A DNA stretch of 5,679 nucleotides from positions 1-5,679 of the forward strand of contig JACRAG010000430.1 of NCBI GenBank assembly GCA_016213455.1, read 5' to 3'. A model generated the notes under the pieces. It was not told the origin of the DNA, ran no database searches, and saw nothing but the letters and a program-made list of their open reading frames with translations. Below are positions 4,598-5,679 of the stretch, piece by piece; the first letter of the stretch is position 1; each line of letters starts with the position of its first letter. This stretch comes from Anaerolineae bacterium. Lineage in GTDB: Bacteria > Chloroflexota > Anaerolineae > Anaerolineales > Anaerolineaceae. The position numbers and the translations under genes were made by a program.

Positions 4598-5679
4598 ATG
4601 TCCATTCGCGCGATCAATGATGCCTGGGTGATCGAAACCCAATCCACGGCCTATGTCCTGGGCCTCAGCCCTTCCGGTCTGCTGCTGCACCTGTACTGGG
4701 GCGCGCGCCTGCCGCGCCTGGAAGACTACCCACAGCCGGAAGAACCCGGCTTTTGGGCCTTCAACGGCCCGGGCCACATGGCCCGTGAAGAATATCCCGC
4801 GCACGGTGGGATCAAGTTTGTCGAGCCTTGCCTGAAGGTGCGCTTTGCCGACGGCGTGCGCGATACACTGCTGGTATTTGAGTCGGCTGAGATCATCGAA
4901 GGCGCGCTGCCCGAGCTGACCGTGCGCTTGAAGGATGCCCACTACCCGCTGACAGTGAGCCTGCACTACCGCGCGCACCTGGAGGAAGATCTGTTGGAAC
5001 GCTGGGTGACGCTGGAGAACCAGGGCGAGGCGCTGGAGATCGAGCGCGTATGGTCGGCGCAGTGGCACATGCCTGCGCAGGAGCAGTATTTCCTGCATCA
5101 CCTCTCCGGGCGCTGGCTGGACGAGTTCCACCTGCAACGCGAACCGCTGGGGCCAGGGACCAAAATTATCGAGAGCCGCCGGCTGACCACCAGCCATTCG
5201 CACAGCCCGTGGTTTGCCGTGGAACGCGGCCTGGCGACCGAGGACCAGGGCGAGGTGTGGTTCGGTGCGCTGGCCTGGAGCGGCAACTGGAAGCTGGCAG
5301 CCGAGGTGACCGAGATCCAGCAGACGCGGGTGAGCATGGGCCTGAATGATTGGGATTTTGCCTGGCGTTTGGGTCCGGGCGAGCGCTTTACCACGCCGGC
5401 CTGCCTGGCGGGTTTCACCCGCGAAGGCTTTGGCAGCGCCAGCCGGCGCTTTCACCAGTATGTGCGCGGCAAGGTCATTCCGCACGGCAAAAGTGTGCAC
5501 AAAGTGCTGTACAACTCCTGGGAGGCCACCACCTTTGACGTGGACGAGGCCTCGCAGGCCCGGTTGGCGGAGATCGCCGCGGGGATGGGGGTGGAGCTGT
5601 TCGTGATGGACGACGGCTGGTTCCACGGGCGCAACGACGATCACGCCGGGCTGGGCGACTGGTGGCCGGATGAGGCCAA
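4598..5679 (+). CDS. alpha-galactosidase, glycoside hydrolase family 36 (3'-partial)
   Basis: The enzyme is expected to hydrolyse terminal alpha-1,6-linked galactose from melibiose, raffinose-type sugars or galactomannan side chains. The window holds 360 codons plus two bases, about half of the usual 700-740 residues. The N-terminal beta-sandwich domain spans about residues 1-300, with family-like HLYWGARLP (31-39), LEERWVTLEN-type core strand LLERWVTLEN (132-141) and SHSPWFAVE (201-209). The (beta/alpha)8 barrel begins at KVLYNSWEATTFDVDE (302-317), followed by ELFVMDDGWFHGRNDDHAGLGDW (333-355). The DDGW and GLGDW motifs carry GH36 substrate-binding residues. The nucleophile (usually in a KWD motif) and the acid/base lie beyond the edge, so intactness is unproven. 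There is no signal peptide, which suggests a cytoplasmic enzyme acting on imported oligosaccharides. The start is ATG 4598, with GGAGG at 4589-4593. It is divergent from the APH-family gene. A long open frame on the opposite strand is only its shadow. Confidence 0.95.
   Translation, partial: MSIRAINDAWVIETQSTAYVLGLSPSGLLLHLYWGARLPRLEDYPQPEEPGFWAFNGPGHMAREEYPAHGGIKFVEPCLKVRFADGVRDTLLVFESAEIIEGALPELTVRLKDAHYPLTVSLHYRAHLEEDLLERWVTLENQGEALEIERVWSAQWHMPAQEQYFLHHLSGRWLDEFHLQREPLGPGTKIIESRRLTTSHSHSPWFAVERGLATEDQGEVWFGALAWSGNWKLAAEVTEIQQTRVSMGLNDWDFAWRLGPGERFTTPACLAGFTREGFGSASRRFHQYVRGKVIPHGKSVHKVLYNSWEATTFDVDEASQARLAEIAAGMGVELFVMDDGWFHGRNDDHAGLGDWWPDEA

Noticed and set aside
4592..4603. GGACA-CA-TGTCC near-palindrome over the alpha-galactosidase start codon
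   Set aside because: The arms are only five bases, and one includes the start codon and fixed ribosome-binding-site bases, so it is probably coincidental.
4547..5644. Long open frame of 365 codons on the minus strand opposite the alpha-galactosidase
   Set aside because: Its product has no recognisable domain and low-complexity composition. The + strand in the same place encodes clear GH36 sequence with a good ribosome-binding site, so this is a shadow of GC-biased codons.
1..5679. CRISPR arrays, tRNA or rRNA genes, insertion sequences, phage genes
   Set aside because: No regularly spaced repeats, cloverleaf-like sequences, transposase or phage proteins were seen on either strand.

Overview
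The window holds seven genes from a moderately GC-rich bacterial chromosome. There are no RNA genes, CRISPR arrays or recognisable transposons. The gene mix is a LytTR/DUF3021 regulatory pair, small YdeI- and DUF1801-type proteins, an APH-fold kinase, a GH36 alpha-galactosidase and a small class I methyltransferase. This would suit a Gram-positive-like or Chloroflexota (Anaerolineae-type) heterotroph. The taxonomic guess rests on the style of the proteins and is inference only.

Layout: a class I SAM-dependent methyltransferase lies on the + strand at the left edge and may be 5'-incomplete. It converges on a two-gene minus-strand operon (1773 to 739) encoding a DUF1801 protein and a YdeI/OmdA-family protein, with a hairpin between the convergent ends. 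Next is a second minus-strand operon (2869 to 1966) encoding a stand-alone LytTR DNA-binding protein and a four-helix DUF3021 membrane protein. It has a plausible promoter at 3006-3034 and a terminator-like hairpin at 1908-1939. A minus-strand aminoglycoside-phosphotransferase-family gene occupies 4172 to 3174. A hairpin-rich intergenic region of about 425 bp separates it from the divergent alpha-galactosidase, which starts at 4598 and runs off the right edge after 360 codons.

Most of the genes are ordinary family members. The clearest oddity is in the phosphotransferase gene. Family-like N-terminal sequence continues 39 codons upstream of the first usable GTG, up to an ATG at 4172, but codon 4 is an in-frame amber stop (TAG, 4163-4161). 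The second point of interest is the stack of inverted repeats between 4287 and 4555, upstream of the alpha-galactosidase. It includes a perfect 13-bp stem with a T-rich flank and no gene behind it to terminate. No wholly new multi-gene system is evident. The LytTR/DUF3021 pair is a known type of regulator/membrane-protein module that is little characterised.
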